Assembly (NCBI RefSeq): GCF_900129825.1
Contig: NZ_FQWZ01000002.1
Span: 124,001 to 188,000 of the forward strand
Direction: 5' to 3'
DNA from: Hydrocarboniphaga daqingensis
GTDB taxonomy: Bacteria; Pseudomonadota; Gammaproteobacteria; Nevskiales; Nevskiaceae
Length of the DNA: 64,000 nucleotides
Below the pieces are notes generated by a model. The model was given only the letters and a program-made list of their open reading frames with translations, made no database searches and was not told where the DNA came from. This document shows positions 52,567 through 61,740 of the stretch, one piece after another. A program made the translations under genes and the position numbers. The stretch's first letter is position 1, and each line of letters opens with the position of its first letter.

Positions 52567-53751
52567 ATGAGCACGTCGAGCATCTCGCTGAACACCTGGA
52601 CCGACCGCAAGCGCCCGCTGTGGCTGCTCGGCGCCGTCATCGTCGGCTTTCCGCTGTATTCGTTCGCAGCCTACTGGGCCACCGGCTGGGGCCTGGTCTG
52701 GTGGCTGGCGCCGTTGTTCATCTATGGCCTGATCCCGGTGCTCGACCTGCTGATCGGCACCGATGTCGAGAATCCGCCGGAATCGCGCGTCGCCAGCCTG
52801 TCGCAGGAGCGCTACTACCGCTGGGCGATCTACGCCGCGGTGCCGATCCAGTACGGCAGCTTCATCGCCGGCACCTGGGTCGCCGTGACCCAGCCGCTGG
52901 CCTGGTGGGAGCTGACCGGCCTGGTGTTCAGTTGCGGCGCGATATCGGGCGCGGCGATCAACATCGGCCATGAACTCGGCCATGCGACTGACCCGCTCGA
53001 CCGCTGGCTGGCCAAGATTGCGCTGGCGCCGGTGCTGTACGGGCACTTCTACACCGAGCACAACCGGGGCCATCACGTGCGCGTGGCCACGCCGGAAGAC
53101 CCGGCATCGGCCCGCTTCGGCGAGACGTTCTGGGAATTCCTGCCGCGCTGCGTCGTCGGCTCGATCGCCTCGGCCTGGCGCATCGAAAAGCAGCGTCTGG
53201 AACGCCAGGGCAAGTCGGTCTGGCACTACAGCAACGACAACCTGCAGTCGTGGGCGATCAGCCTGGTGCTGTTCGCGGCGATGACCGCGTGGCTCGGCGT
53301 CTGGGCGCTGCCGTTCATGATCGCCCAGGCCGCCTACGGCGGCAGCCTGCTGGAAGTCGTCAACTACCTGGAGCACTACGGCCTGTGCCGGCAGAAGGGC
53401 GCCGACGGCCGCTACGAGCGCTGCCAGCCGCGCCACAGCTGGAACAGCAACCACATCGTCACCAATGTGTTCCTGTACCACCTGCAGCGTCATTCCGACC
53501 ATCACGCCAACCCGACGCGTCCGTACCAGTCGCTGCGGCATTTCCCGGAAGCGCCGCAGCTGCCGTCGGGCTATGCCTCGATGGTGTTGCTGGCCTACTT
53601 CCCGCCGATCTGGTTCCGGCTGATGAACCCCAAGGTCGTCGCCCACTACAAGGGCGACATGCGCCTGGCCAACATCAAGCCGTCGATCCGCGACGAGGTG
53701 ATCGCCCGCTACACGCCCGAGGTTTCGACAAAAGCCACCGCCGCAGCCTAG
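52567..53751 (+). CDS. alkB: AlkB-type alkane 1-monooxygenase
   Basis: The 394-residue integral-membrane protein has the histidine boxes of AlkB: HELGHATD (H135, H139), EHNRGHHVRVATPEDPASAR (H165, H169, H170), the AlkB-specific NYLEHYGL and LQRHSDHHANPTRPYQSL. It oxidises alkane terminal carbons (usually medium-chain) to alcohols with a diiron centre, using electrons from rubredoxin and rubredoxin reductase. ATG at 52567 follows GGAGAGG and starts shortly before the first helix. A terminator follows the gene and a rubredoxin gene comes next. Chain-length preference cannot be judged from sequence alone. Confidence 0.96.
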   Translation: MSTSSISLNTWTDRKRPLWLLGAVIVGFPLYSFAAYWATGWGLVWWLAPLFIYGLIPVLDLLIGTDVENPPESRVASLSQERYYRWAIYAAVPIQYGSFIAGTWVAVTQPLAWWELTGLVFSCGAISGAAINIGHELGHATDPLDRWLAKIALAPVLYGHFYTEHNRGHHVRVATPEDPASARFGETFWEFLPRCVVGSIASAWRIEKQRLERQGKSVWHYSNDNLQSWAISLVLFAAMTAWLGVWALPFMIAQAAYGGSLLEVVNYLEHYGLCRQKGADGRYERCQPRHSWNSNHIVTNVFLYHLQRHSDHHANPTRPYQSLRHFPEAPQLPSGYASMVLLAYFPPIWFRLMNPKVVAHYKGDMRLANIKPSIRDEVIARYTPEVSTKATAAA

Positions 53752-53768
53752 TCAGGCATAATCGCGAC

Positions 53769-53798
53769 AGGGCGGCGCGACACCGCGCCGCCCTTTTT
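53769..53798 (+). terminator. Rho-independent terminator between alkB and rubredoxin
   Basis: AGGGCGGCGCG (53769-53779) pairs with CGCGCCGCCCT (53784-53794) around ACAC and is followed by four T. It lies 18 bases after the alkB stop and 38 bases before the rubredoxin start, so it should limit or end read-through. Confidence 0.85.
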
Positions 53799-53835
53799 GC
53801 TGTCTCCCATCCTGTTCAACTACCTGTTTCCTATC

Positions 53836-54000
53836 ATGAAGAAGTGGCGCTGCCTGGTTTGCGATTTCGTTTACGACGAAGAAAAAGGTCTGCCGTTCGA
53901 AGGCATTCCGGCGGGTACCCGCTGGGAAGACGTGCCGGATGACTGGACCTGCCCGGACTGCGGCGCCGGCAAGCTCGACTTTGTGATGGAAGAAATCTGA
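53836..54000 (+). CDS. rubA: Rubredoxin
   Basis: The 54-residue protein has the two iron-binding pairs, [15 protein letters not shown] (C6, C9) and [13 protein letters not shown], with the aromatic and acidic residues normal for rubredoxin. Its place downstream of alkB suggests it is the electron carrier for alkane hydroxylation. ATG at 53836 is the only start that gives the usual N-terminus, but no clear Shine-Dalgarno sequence precedes it. It overlaps ppnP as TGATG. A strong terminator separates it from alkB. Confidence 0.95.
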   Translation: MKKWRCLVCDFVYDEEKGLPFEGIPAGTRWEDVPDDWTCPDCGAGKLDFVMEEI

Positions 54001-54317
54001 TGACGACGGCCAGCTTGGCCAATGTCACGGTGCAGACACAGGCCAACGTCTACTTCGACGGCAAGTGCGTCAGCCACACGGTGTTGCTGGCTGACGGCAC
54101 GCGCAAGTCGGTCGGCGTGATCCTGCCGTCGTCGCTGCTGTTCACGACCGGCGCACCCGAGACGATGGAGCTGATCGCCGGCCGCTGCCGCGTGCGGCTC
54201 AAGGGCCGCGAGACCTGGGTTGAATACCAGGGCGGCCAGTCGTTCGACGTGCCCGGCGACTCGGCGTTCGACATCGAAACGCTCGATACGCTGCACTACA
54301 TCTGCCACTTCGGCTGA
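54000..54317 (+). CDS. ppnP: Pyrimidine/purine nucleoside phosphorylase, PpnP/YaiE family
   Basis: The 105-residue protein matches the small cupin-fold PpnP family (DUF1255): [45 protein letters not shown] and [25 protein letters not shown]. coli PpnP phosphorolyses several nucleosides to the free base and ribose-1-phosphate. It begins inside the rubredoxin stop, so the two are probably co-translated although no common function is evident. Confidence 0.88.
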   Translation: MTTASLANVTVQTQANVYFDGKCVSHTVLLADGTRKSVGVILPSSLLFTTGAPETMELIAGRCRVRLKGRETWVEYQGGQSFDVPGDSAFDIETLDTLHYICHFG

Positions 54318-54321
54318 TCCG

Positions 54322-54813
54322 GTGAACCAGCCGGCTGCAAGCTGGGTCGAGCGGCTCGGCCTGCAGCCGCATCCCGAAGGCGGGTACTTCCGCCGCATCT
54401 TTACCGACGCACGCACCGTTGCCACACCCGGTGGCGAACGCGCCGCCGCCTCGTCGATCCATTACCTGCTCGACACCGCGTCGCCACAGGGGCGTCTGCA
54501 CCGCAACCGGTCGCGCATCCTGCATTACCTGCAGCACGGCGGCCCGGTGCGCTACTGGCTGCTGACCGCTGACGGCGTGCTGACGTCGACAACGCTGGGC
54601 GTGGCGGCCGGCGAGGCGCTGTTTCTCGATGTACCCGGCGGCGTCTGGAAGGCCAGCGAACTGGTCGACGGCGCCGATCACGCGCTGGTGTCCGAAGTCG
54701 TGCTGCCGGGTTTCGACTACGCCGACCACGAATTCATGAGCCTGTCGCAATTGGCAGGCGACCATGCAGCGCATCTGCCGACGCTGCGCCACCTGGTGCG
54801 ACCGGCCGATTGA
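54322..54813 (+). CDS. DUF985 cupin-family protein
   Basis: The 163-residue protein has the DUF985 pattern [53 protein letters not shown] and the C-terminal [12 protein letters not shown]. These cupin-like proteins bind a metal or sugar-like ligand, and their role is unknown. GTG at 54322 follows the ppnP stop by 4 bases and gives the family's usual N-terminus. It closes the rubA-ppnP unit. Confidence 0.87.
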   Translation: MNQPAASWVERLGLQPHPEGGYFRRIFTDARTVATPGGERAAASSIHYLLDTASPQGRLHRNRSRILHYLQHGGPVRYWLLTADGVLTSTTLGVAAGEALFLDVPGGVWKASELVDGADHALVSEVVLPGFDYADHEFMSLSQLAGDHAAHLPTLRHLVRPAD

Positions 54814-54853
54814 CGGCGGCCCCGCGTGCCTATCAGTTGCGGAATGCTGTCGC

Positions 54854-54891
54854 TACAATGCGCGGCCATCCGTGCATCCGCATGCGCGGAT
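54854..54891 (+). promoter_or_regulatory. Putative metK -10 element and leader hairpin
   Basis: TACAAT at 54854-54859 could be the metK -10; no convincing -35 is seen at the right distance. About 17 bases downstream ATCCGC (54876-54881) and GCGGAT (54886-54891) form a six-base stem with an ATGC loop. I see no match to a known SAM or SAH riboswitch in this 121-base gap. Confidence 0.3.
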
Positions 54892-54934
54892 CATCCTCAT
54901 ACCTGTTGCCTGCACCCGTTCCTGGAGTCCGTTG

Positions 54935-56134
54935 ATGTCCGAATACCTGTTCACGTCCGAGTCCGTTTCCGAAGGTCATCCCGACAAGGTCGCCGACCAG
55001 ATTTCTGACGCGGTGCTCGATGCGATCCTGGTCCAGGACAAGGCCGCCCGCGTCGCTTGCGAAACGCTGGTCAAGACCGGCGTCGCGATCGTCGCCGGCG
55101 AGATCACGACCAGTGCTTGGGTCGACCTCGAAGCGCTGGTGCGCAAGGTCATCACCGACATCGGCTACACCAGCAGTGACGTCGGCTTCGACGGCGCCAC
55201 CTGCGGCGTGCTCAACCTGATCGGCAAGCAGTCGCCGGACATCGCGATGGGCGTGGACCGCAAGAACCCCGAGGAACAGGGCGCCGGCGACCAGGGCCTG
55301 ATGTTCGGCTACGCCTGCGACGAGACCAAGGAGCTGATGCCGGCGCCGATCTACTACAGCCATCGCATCGTCGAGCAGCAGTCCAAGATCCGCAAAGCCA
55401 AGAAGTCCAAGCTGCCGTGGCTGCGCCCCGACGCCAAGAGCCAGGTCACGCTGCGCTACAAGGACGGCGTTGCCGTCGGCCTCGACGCGGTGGTGCTGTC
55501 GACGCAGCACGACCCGAGCGTGAAGCTCAAGGACCTGCGCGAAGGCGTGATGGAAGAAATCCTCAAGCCGGTGCTGCCGGCCAAGTGGATCAGCAAGAAC
55601 ACCAAGTTCCACATCAACCCGACCGGCAACTTCGTCATCGGCGGTCCGGTCGGTGACTGCGGCCTGACCGGCCGCAAGATCATCGTCGACAGCTACGGTG
55701 GCTGGGCACGTCACGGTGGCGGCGCGTTCTCGGGCAAGGACCCGTCCAAGGTCGACCGCAGCGCCGCTTACGCCGCGCGTTACGTCGCCAAGAACATCGT
55801 GGCCGCCGGCCTGGCCGAGAAGTGCGAAGTGCAGGTCAGCTACGCGATCGGCGTGGCCGAGCCGACGTCGATCTTCGTCACCAGCTTCGGTACCGGCAAG
55901 GTCAGCGACGCGAGCCTCGAAAAGCTGGTGCGCCAGCACTTCGATCTGCGTCCGTATGGCATCGTCAAGATGCTCGACCTGATCCACCCGATGTACCAGC
56001 TGACCGCGAGCTACGGCCACTTCGGCCGCAAGCCGTTCGAGATGACGGTCAACGGCGAAACCTTCACCGCGTTCTCGTGGGAAAAGACCGACCGTGCCGA
56101 CGCGCTCAAGCAGGACGCCAAGGGCATGAAGTAA
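54935..56134 (+). CDS. metK: S-adenosylmethionine synthetase
   Basis: The 399-residue protein begins [28 protein letters not shown] and contains [13 protein letters not shown] and the C-terminal [29 protein letters not shown], all MetK signatures. It makes SAM from ATP and methionine in the cytoplasm. ATG at 54935 has TGGAG upstream; the longer open frame starting upstream lies in the non-coding leader. A strong terminator follows. Confidence 0.98.
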   Translation: MSEYLFTSESVSEGHPDKVADQISDAVLDAILVQDKAARVACETLVKTGVAIVAGEITTSAWVDLEALVRKVITDIGYTSSDVGFDGATCGVLNLIGKQSPDIAMGVDRKNPEEQGAGDQGLMFGYACDETKELMPAPIYYSHRIVEQQSKIRKAKKSKLPWLRPDAKSQVTLRYKDGVAVGLDAVVLSTQHDPSVKLKDLREGVMEEILKPVLPAKWISKNTKFHINPTGNFVIGGPVGDCGLTGRKIIVDSYGGWARHGGGAFSGKDPSKVDRSAAYAARYVAKNIVAAGLAEKCEVQVSYAIGVAEPTSIFVTSFGTGKVSDASLEKLVRQHFDLRPYGIVKMLDLIHPMYQLTASYGHFGRKPFEMTVNGETFTAFSWEKTDRADALKQDAKGMK

Positions 56135-56158
56135 GGCCGGGCTCGCCCGACCGATCGC

Positions 56159-56193
56159 ACGAAGGCCGCCCATGAGGCGGCCTTCGTCGTTTT
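56159..56193. terminator. Terminator after metK, shared with the convergent sulfatase gene
   Basis: ACGAAGGCCGCC (56159-56170) pairs with GGCGGCCTTCGT (56176-56187) around CATGA, followed by CGTTTT. The stem is perfect over 12 bases. The T run is on the metK side; the other strand lacks one. Confidence 0.85.
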
Positions 56194-56203
56194 GCGGCAC
56201 GCG

Positions 56204-58087
56204 TCAGCGGTCTTCGACGTCGCGGCAACTGGCGCCCTTGCAGCCCTTGAGCGCATCAAGATCGCGCTTCATCGCCGCCATCGCGTCGGCGGCGCGGCGA
56301 TAGTCGGCGTCTTGCAGCAGCGGCACCAGATTGACGCTCTGATACGGGTCGCGATCGAGGTCGTACAGCTCTTCGAAGTCGACATGCCAGCGCGCATCGT
56401 CGAGCACTTGCGGCCGGTTGCTGCGCTCGCGATACCACTGCACGTACAGCCAGTTGTCGCCGGGTGCCTGACGACGCACCGCCTTGTAGGCCGGATAGCT
56501 CAGGTTGCCGAGCGCGCCCAACTCAAAGCCAGCGAGCTTGCCGAGAAACTGCGTGGCCACTTCGGACAGCTGGTCATACAGCGGAAAGTCGGCCGCCAGC
56601 TCCATCGTCGTGGCTTCGATGTAGTGCTCGACCATGAACTGCCGACGTGACGCGGCATGCGCCGCATTGCCGTCGCCATCGATCAAAGCGCGCAAGCTGC
56701 GACCGTCGAATACATCGCTGTCGCGCAGCGGCCGGGCGCCGGCATAGTCGGCCAAGGTCGGCGCTAGGTCGTTGTTCAATGCGATCGCCGTTTGCTGCGC
56801 GGCCGTGCGGTAGCCACGCGGCGGGCGCGCCAACAAGGGCACGCGGATCGATTCTTCATACGGCAGCAGCTTGGAGTTCAATCCGTGCTCGCCGAAGAAG
56901 TAGCCGTTGTCGGACGTGAACAGCACCAGGCTGTCATCGAGCTGACCGTTGTCGCGTAACGCGTCGATCACGCGGCCGACGACATCATCGACGGCCAGCA
57001 TCGCCGCCATGCGCATCTGGTGCTGGCGTTGCAGTGCACCGATATCGCCGTTGGCCACGCTCAGCGGCTGCAGCACTTTGACCAGGCGCGGATGCTTGTC
57101 GTCATCGATGCGGTTGAACGACGGTCGCGTCGCCAGGTACGCCAGCGTGTCGGGCAAACGGCGGTCGCACCAGGGGCCGGGCTGCACAGGCGCGACGTAC
57201 TGCGGCAGATATGCACGCACCAGGCATTCATGGCGTGGTGCCGGGCGGATGTATTCGCGAAACGTCGCGCGATAACCCAGGGCCGGATCGTCGCGAAAGC
57301 TCTGCGTTTCGATATGCGGCGCCACTGGCTTGAGCGTCAGATAGAACGGCTTGCCGCTGCCGCGCGCATCGCGCAGAAACTGCAGCGCCCAGTCGCCGAG
57401 TTGATCGGTCTGATAGCCGGCGCCGGTGCGAGGGTCGGCGTGGATCTCGCGCAACTCGGTGCGGCCGCTGGCGGCGATCGACTGGTTCACCCGGTAGTCG
57501 AACAGGTCGTAGGTGCTCGGATCGAGCAGGCCGTACCACTGGTCATAGCCTCGCGGCACGTGCGCCGCGTCGGAGAACATGCCGTAGCCGTTTAAATACT
57601 TGCCGATATGGCCAGTGAAGTAGCCGGCTTGCTGCATCAGCACGCCGAGCGCGCGGTCCTCACGGTTTTCGGCCGCCAGATACCAGTACGCGACGCCCTT
57701 GGTGACGCTGAGGATGCCGTGATTCTGCGGATACTGGCCGGTGAAGTACGTCGCGCGCGACGGGCAGCACACCGCGTCGCTGACATAGCTGTTGTCGAAG
57801 CGCACGCCCGCGTCGGCGATGTGGCGCTGGATGTTCGGCAGCCAGCCGCTGCGCAGCATCAAGTCGAACGTGGGCTGGTCGAGGTCGTCGACCATGATCA
57901 CCAGCAGATTCGGCCGCACCCCGGCCGGCGTCGCCGCGACCGGCGACAGCGCCGGCTGGTGCAGCGGGTGCGGTCCGGTCTTGATGAACACTGCGGCAGC
58001 AACCAGCAGCGACAGCAAGCTCAGCAGCAGCACCGTCCCGCGCCGCCGCCGAGGTTGGCGCTGCGGGCCGTGTCGGGTTTCTTCCAT
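56204..58087 (-). CDS. Type I sulfatase family hydrolase
   Basis: The 627-residue protein has an N-terminal membrane anchor or signal (about residues 18-36) and a sulfatase domain. The metal site begins VIMVDDLD (Asp67/Asp68), the formylglycine motif CxPxR is C107-C-P-S-R111, and HIGKYLNGYG and LVLFTSDNGYFFGEHG hold further site residues. Such enzymes need a formylglycine-generating or anaerobic maturase, not seen here. The substrate is unknown; heparan-type N-sulfoglucosamine and related sulfatases share this layout. It is the third gene on the minus strand after btuB and the cobalamin adenosyltransferase, 64 bases downstream. Confidence 0.9.
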   Translation of the reverse strand: MEETRHGPQRQPRRRRGTVLLLSLLSLLVAAAVFIKTGPHPLHQPALSPVAATPAGVRPNLLVIMVDDLDQPTFDLMLRSGWLPNIQRHIADAGVRFDNSYVSDAVCCPSRATYFTGQYPQNHGILSVTKGVAYWYLAAENREDRALGVLMQQAGYFTGHIGKYLNGYGMFSDAAHVPRGYDQWYGLLDPSTYDLFDYRVNQSIAASGRTELREIHADPRTGAGYQTDQLGDWALQFLRDARGSGKPFYLTLKPVAPHIETQSFRDDPALGYRATFREYIRPAPRHECLVRAYLPQYVAPVQPGPWCDRRLPDTLAYLATRPSFNRIDDDKHPRLVKVLQPLSVANGDIGALQRQHQMRMAAMLAVDDVVGRVIDALRDNGQLDDSLVLFTSDNGYFFGEHGLNSKLLPYEESIRVPLLARPPRGYRTAAQQTAIALNNDLAPTLADYAGARPLRDSDVFDGRSLRALIDGDGNAAHAASRRQFMVEHYIEATTMELAADFPLYDQLSEVATQFLGKLAGFELGALGNLSYPAYKAVRRQAPGDNWLYVQWYRERSNRPQVLDDARWHVDFEELYDLDRDPYQSVNLVPLLQDADYRRAADAMAAMKRDLDALKGCKGASCRDVEDR

Positions 58088-58151
58088 GAATCACCTCCGT
58101 TGCCTGCCACGCTACAAGCAACATCCCGACCAGCACCGCAGCGCCGAGCCG

Positions 58152-58694
58152 TCAGCAGCGCACCCAGGTCACTTCGCTGCCGCCGCCGTCGCGCGCCAGC
58201 GTGCGCGCGATGACGAACAGCAGGTCGGACAAACGGTTCAAGTAGCGCGGTGTCGCCGGGTTCAGTGGATCACGCTGATGCAGCGCCCACACCTGGCGCT
58301 CGGCACGACGCGCGACGGCACGTGCGACATGGCAGTGCGCCGCTGCCGCGTTGCCGCCTGGCAGCACGAATTCCTTCAGCGGCGGCAGATCGGCGTTGAA
58401 CGACTCCAGCGCCGCATCGAGCCGCGCCAGATCCTCGTCGTGCACCAGCACGCTACCTGGAATCGCCAGCTCACCGCCGAGGTTGAACAGCGTGTGCTGC
58501 TCGCGCTGCAGCGTGCTGCGCACGGCCGCGGGTAAGGCCTGCGTCAGCAACACGCCGATCTGCGAATTCAGCTCGTCGATGTCGCCCATCGCGTGAACGC
58601 GCGCATCGCTCTTGTCGATGCGATCGCCGTTGGCCAAGCCGGTGCTGCCCTGGTCGCCGGTGCGGGTGACGATCTTGCTCAGTCGGTTGCCCAT
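58152..58694 (-). CDS. pduO: PduO-type ATP:cob(I)alamin adenosyltransferase
   Basis: The 180-residue protein has the PduO N-terminal motif SKIVTRTGDQGSTGLANGDRI, the DELNSQIG helix, and the conserved CHVARAVARRAERQVWAL plus YLNRLSDLLFVIAR. It adds the adenosyl group to cob(I)alamin, making coenzyme B12. It is 27 bases downstream of btuB and under the same cobalamin riboswitch, so uptake and activation of B12 would be controlled together. Confidence 0.94.
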   Translation of the reverse strand: MGNRLSKIVTRTGDQGSTGLANGDRIDKSDARVHAMGDIDELNSQIGVLLTQALPAAVRSTLQREQHTLFNLGGELAIPGSVLVHDEDLARLDAALESFNADLPPLKEFVLPGGNAAAAHCHVARAVARRAERQVWALHQRDPLNPATPRYLNRLSDLLFVIARTLARDGGGSEVTWVRC

Positions 58695-58721
58695 GTTCGC
58701 TCCGTTGCGCGGCGGCGCGTG

Positions 58722-60575
58722 TCAGTACGCATAACGCAGCGTCGCATAGTAGCTACGCTCCGGCTGACGATAGGTGTCGGCCGTTTCGTAGTCTTTGTCG
58801 AACAGGTTTTCGACACGTAGCTGCAGCGAGCAGCGACGCGTCAGCTCGGCGCCGGCCGTCAGATTCAGCAGCGTGTAGCCGCCGAGCCGCACGCCGCCGA
58901 AGTCCTGACGCGCGCCACTGGCCAGCACGTCGACCCCGGCCTGATAGCGGCCCATGCGACGGCTCAGCTTCAGCGCCGCCGAGCGGCGCGCGCGGCGCAG
59001 CAAGGTGTCGCCGGTGGCGCGGTCTTCCGGGTCTTGGTGAATGCCGCTCAAGTACGCCGACCACTGCTGCAGCGTCAGCTGATAGCTCAGCTCGACGCCG
59101 GTGTTGCGATAGCGGTCGACATTGACTGACGTGCAATTGAAGTCGGCGTCGCACAGCGTGTTGATCAAGTCGTCGACGTCGCTGCGAAACACGCGCAGAT
59201 CGGCACGCTGATGCGCGCCCAGGCGCTGCTGCACACCCAGCTCGTAGTTGCGCGCTTTTTCAGGGTCCAGATCGGGGTTGCCACCGAAGCCGAAGCGGTC
59301 GGTCGCATCGGGCGCGCGAAAGCCGGTGCCGGCCGACGCCAGCAAGCGCGTGCCGTCACGCCAGTCATAGCCGTAGTCGAGGCTGCCATCGACGCGGCCG
59401 CCAAAGCCTTCGTAGTCGGTGAGGCTGCCGCCGATCACCGCACGATGACGGCCCGCCTGCCATTCGTCTTGCGCGCGCAGCGCAACGATGTCTCGACGCT
59501 GGTCGATCGCCGTGCCGAAGTTCAGCGCTTCGACGTCTTCGCGCGCGAGGTTGAGGCCGGTGCTGATCCGATGCGCATCGAGTGCGTAGACCAGCGCGGC
59601 ATCGAGCGCGTGACGGCGCGTCTCGACGCGATCGTCGCTCTGCTTCTGGTCGATGCGGTCGAGCGTGCGCGTCGCTTGCAGCGTGCTGCTGACGCGCTCG
59701 CCCAGCGGCAGCGTCACGTCTAGGGCGCCGGTCTGATTGCGGTACTGCTGCGACACGACGGCGCGGTTGAAGTCGGCGTCGAAGCCGTAGTACTCGACGT
59801 CGCCGCGCGCATCCCACCAGCGCGCACCGAGCGTCGCCGCACCGAGCTGATAACGCGCATCGGCGTTGACGCTGTCGCGCTGATAGCCAGTGTCGTCGTC
59901 AAAGCCTTTTAGCGCCGGGAAGCCGTCGACCTTTTCATGCTCGGCCTGCAGCGTGGCGCTGAGGCGCTCGCCGTTGTAGCGGCCGCGCGCGGCGCCGGCG
60001 ATCGTGCCGAAGCTGCCGCCGCGCAGGGTGCCGCCAACGCTGCTGCCATCGGCCGCAGCGCTGCCGCGCGTGATCACGTTGATCACGCCGCCGATCGCAT
60101 CGGAGCCATACAGCGTCGCGCGCGGCCCTTTGACCACTTCGATGCGCTCGATGCTCTCGGGCGCGATGTTCTGCAAGGCCGCGCCGCCCGACGTCGCCGG
60201 GTTGACGCGCACGCCGTCGACCAGCACCAGCGTGTGATTGGACTCGCCACCACGAATGAACACCGACGTCACTTGGCCCGGACCGCCGTTGCGGCCGAGT
60301 TCCACGCCGGCAAAAAACCGCAGCAGCTCGGCCAGATCACCGGCCTGGGCCAGCTCGATCTGGTCACGCGTGATGATCTGCACCGGCGCCAGCACATCGC
60401 CGAGCGCGGTGGGCTGGCCGGTGGCGGTGACGACGACGGTGTCGAGCAGCGTCGGCGGCGCGTCGGGATCGGCGGCGCTGGCAGGCGACCAAGGCAGAAC
60501 GGACAGCAGCGCGGCGCAAACCGCAGGCACAACGACAGCGGCCCCGTTTCGGCGGGGCAGTTTGAACATCTTCAT
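58722..60575 (-). CDS. btuB: TonB-dependent vitamin B12 outer-membrane receptor
   Basis: The 617-residue protein has a signal peptide (ending ASAAD), a TonB box region (LDTVVVTATG), a plug domain (IQIITRDQI-like start, VFIRGGESNHTLVLVDGVRVN, GPRATLYGSDAIGGVINVITR) and a 22-strand barrel ending in YATLRYAY. The plug matches BtuB-type receptors. The cobalamin riboswitch directly upstream and the adenosyltransferase downstream establish B12 as the substrate. ATG at 60575 starts the signal peptide; the longer open frame to 60692 runs into the riboswitch and is rejected. Confidence 0.95.
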   Translation of the reverse strand: MKMFKLPRRNGAAVVVPAVCAALLSVLPWSPASAADPDAPPTLLDTVVVTATGQPTALGDVLAPVQIITRDQIELAQAGDLAELLRFFAGVELGRNGGPGQVTSVFIRGGESNHTLVLVDGVRVNPATSGGAALQNIAPESIERIEVVKGPRATLYGSDAIGGVINVITRGSAAADGSSVGGTLRGGSFGTIAGAARGRYNGERLSATLQAEHEKVDGFPALKGFDDDTGYQRDSVNADARYQLGAATLGARWWDARGDVEYYGFDADFNRAVVSQQYRNQTGALDVTLPLGERVSSTLQATRTLDRIDQKQSDDRVETRRHALDAALVYALDAHRISTGLNLAREDVEALNFGTAIDQRRDIVALRAQDEWQAGRHRAVIGGSLTDYEGFGGRVDGSLDYGYDWRDGTRLLASAGTGFRAPDATDRFGFGGNPDLDPEKARNYELGVQQRLGAHQRADLRVFRSDVDDLINTLCDADFNCTSVNVDRYRNTGVELSYQLTLQQWSAYLSGIHQDPEDRATGDTLLRRARRSAALKLSRRMGRYQAGVDVLASGARQDFGGVRLGGYTLLNLTAGAELTRRCSLQLRVENLFDKDYETADTYRQPERSYYATLRYAY

Positions 60576-60647
60576 ATTGGATAAAACTCCCAACGGCGCA
60601 CGTCCCCGCGCGCCGTCAATGGCGGATGACTCGACCGCGAAGTCGAG

Positions 60648-60805
60648 GCTGCACAGGCCGGTCTCCGGACTCGTGGGCCATGCCATCGGCACCTTCCCAG
60701 GCCGCGATCCGGCCCAGTGGCGTGTACGCCGTGGCTTCCCACTTACCGTTGCGGGGGCAGTGTTCGCTTTGCACGAACTTCCCGTTTCACCCTTCGGCTG
60801 ATCGG
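60648..60805 (-). promoter_or_regulatory. Cobalamin (AdoCbl) riboswitch controlling btuB
   Basis: On the minus strand the RNA contains the core CCCCCGCAACGGTAA (60757-60743) and a B12-box-like AGTCCGGAGACCGGCCTG (60671-60654), the two hallmark elements of cobalamin riboswitches, and the GGTGAAACGGGAA start nearer the 5' end. Downstream CTCGAC and GTCGAG (60647-60630) form a stem-loop that may be the expression platform, followed by a GGCGC/GCGCC pair before the btuB start. It should turn off btuB and the genes behind it when adenosylcobalamin is plentiful. Outer limits are approximate. Confidence 0.93.
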
Positions 60806-60905
60806 CCGTTGGACACCTGCGCCGCCATTCTACGCAGCCGCGCCGGGGCCGTGCGGATCAGCGGGTATCATGCGCAGCGCCGCTCCCGCCCCATCCAGCC
60901 GACTC

Positions 60906-61691
60906 ATGCCGACCATAAGCCCCCAATTGCAAGCCGCGCTCGCGGCAGCCGAAGCCGCCAACGACATCATTCGCCGCGCGTATCGAGGCAACTTCGCTGT
61001 CGAATACAAGGCCGACGCCAGCCCGGTGACCGAAGTCGACGTCGCGGCCGAAAAGGCGATCCGCAGCGTGCTGTCGGCGCGCTTCCCCGACTACGGCTTC
61101 TACGGCGAGGAAACCGGCCGCGACCGTGCCGACGCCGACGAGCTGTGGCTGGTCGACCCGATCGACGGCACCAAGAGCTTCGTTCGCGGCTACCCGATGT
61201 TCTCGGTGCAGATCGCACTGATGCGGCGCGGCGAGCTGGTGCTGGGCGTGTCGAGCGCGCCGTGCTGGAACGACGGACGCGGCGAGCTGCTGTACGCCGA
61301 GAAGGGCCAGGGCGCCTGGCTCGACGGTGAGCGGCTCAAGGTGTCGGCCACGCAGGCGATCGAAAAGACCACGCTGTCGACCGGCAACCTGGCCAGCCTG
61401 GCGCGCAAGCCGGCGGCCTGGGCGCAGCTCGGCGCGCTGATCCCAAGGCTGCACCGCATCCGCGGCTATGGCGACTTTCTGCATTACCACTTGCTGGCCA
61501 CCGGCCGCATCGACGCCGTGGTCGAGTCCGACGTGAACATCCTGGACATCGCCGCGCTGACGGTGATCGTGCGCGAGGCCGGCGGGGTTTTCACCGACCT
61601 GAGCGGCGCGCCAGTCGGGCTTGCGACCACCAGCGTCATGGCCGCCACACCGGCGTTACATGCGCCTGTTATCGAACTACTTGGTTTTTGA
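60906..61691 (+). CDS. Inositol monophosphatase-family phosphatase (possibly HisN or CysQ-like)
   Basis: The 261-residue protein has the metal-binding motifs GEETG, LWLVDPIDGTKSFVRGYP and ESDVNILDIAALTVIVREAGG of the IMPase superfamily. DPIDGTKSFVRG is closer to histidinol-phosphatase HisN and related inositol-phosphatase enzymes than to CysQ, but the substrate cannot be fixed. ATG at 60906 gives the family start; a start 36 bases upstream is possible. It is divergent from btuB across the riboswitch. Confidence 0.87.
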   Translation: MPTISPQLQAALAAAEAANDIIRRAYRGNFAVEYKADASPVTEVDVAAEKAIRSVLSARFPDYGFYGEETGRDRADADELWLVDPIDGTKSFVRGYPMFSVQIALMRRGELVLGVSSAPCWNDGRGELLYAEKGQGAWLDGERLKVSATQAIEKTTLSTGNLASLARKPAAWAQLGALIPRLHRIRGYGDFLHYHLLATGRIDAVVESDVNILDIAALTVIVREAGGVFTDLSGAPVGLATTSVMAATPALHAPVIELLGF

Positions 61692-61740
61692 GTGGCTTAG
61701 GCCTGATGATTAAGGTTGATCCTTGCATCCGACTCTGACC

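Noticed and set aside
58722-60692. N-terminally extended BtuB
   Set aside because: The added 39 codons lie between the riboswitch B12 box and the signal peptide; the ATG at 60575 begins a normal signal sequence.
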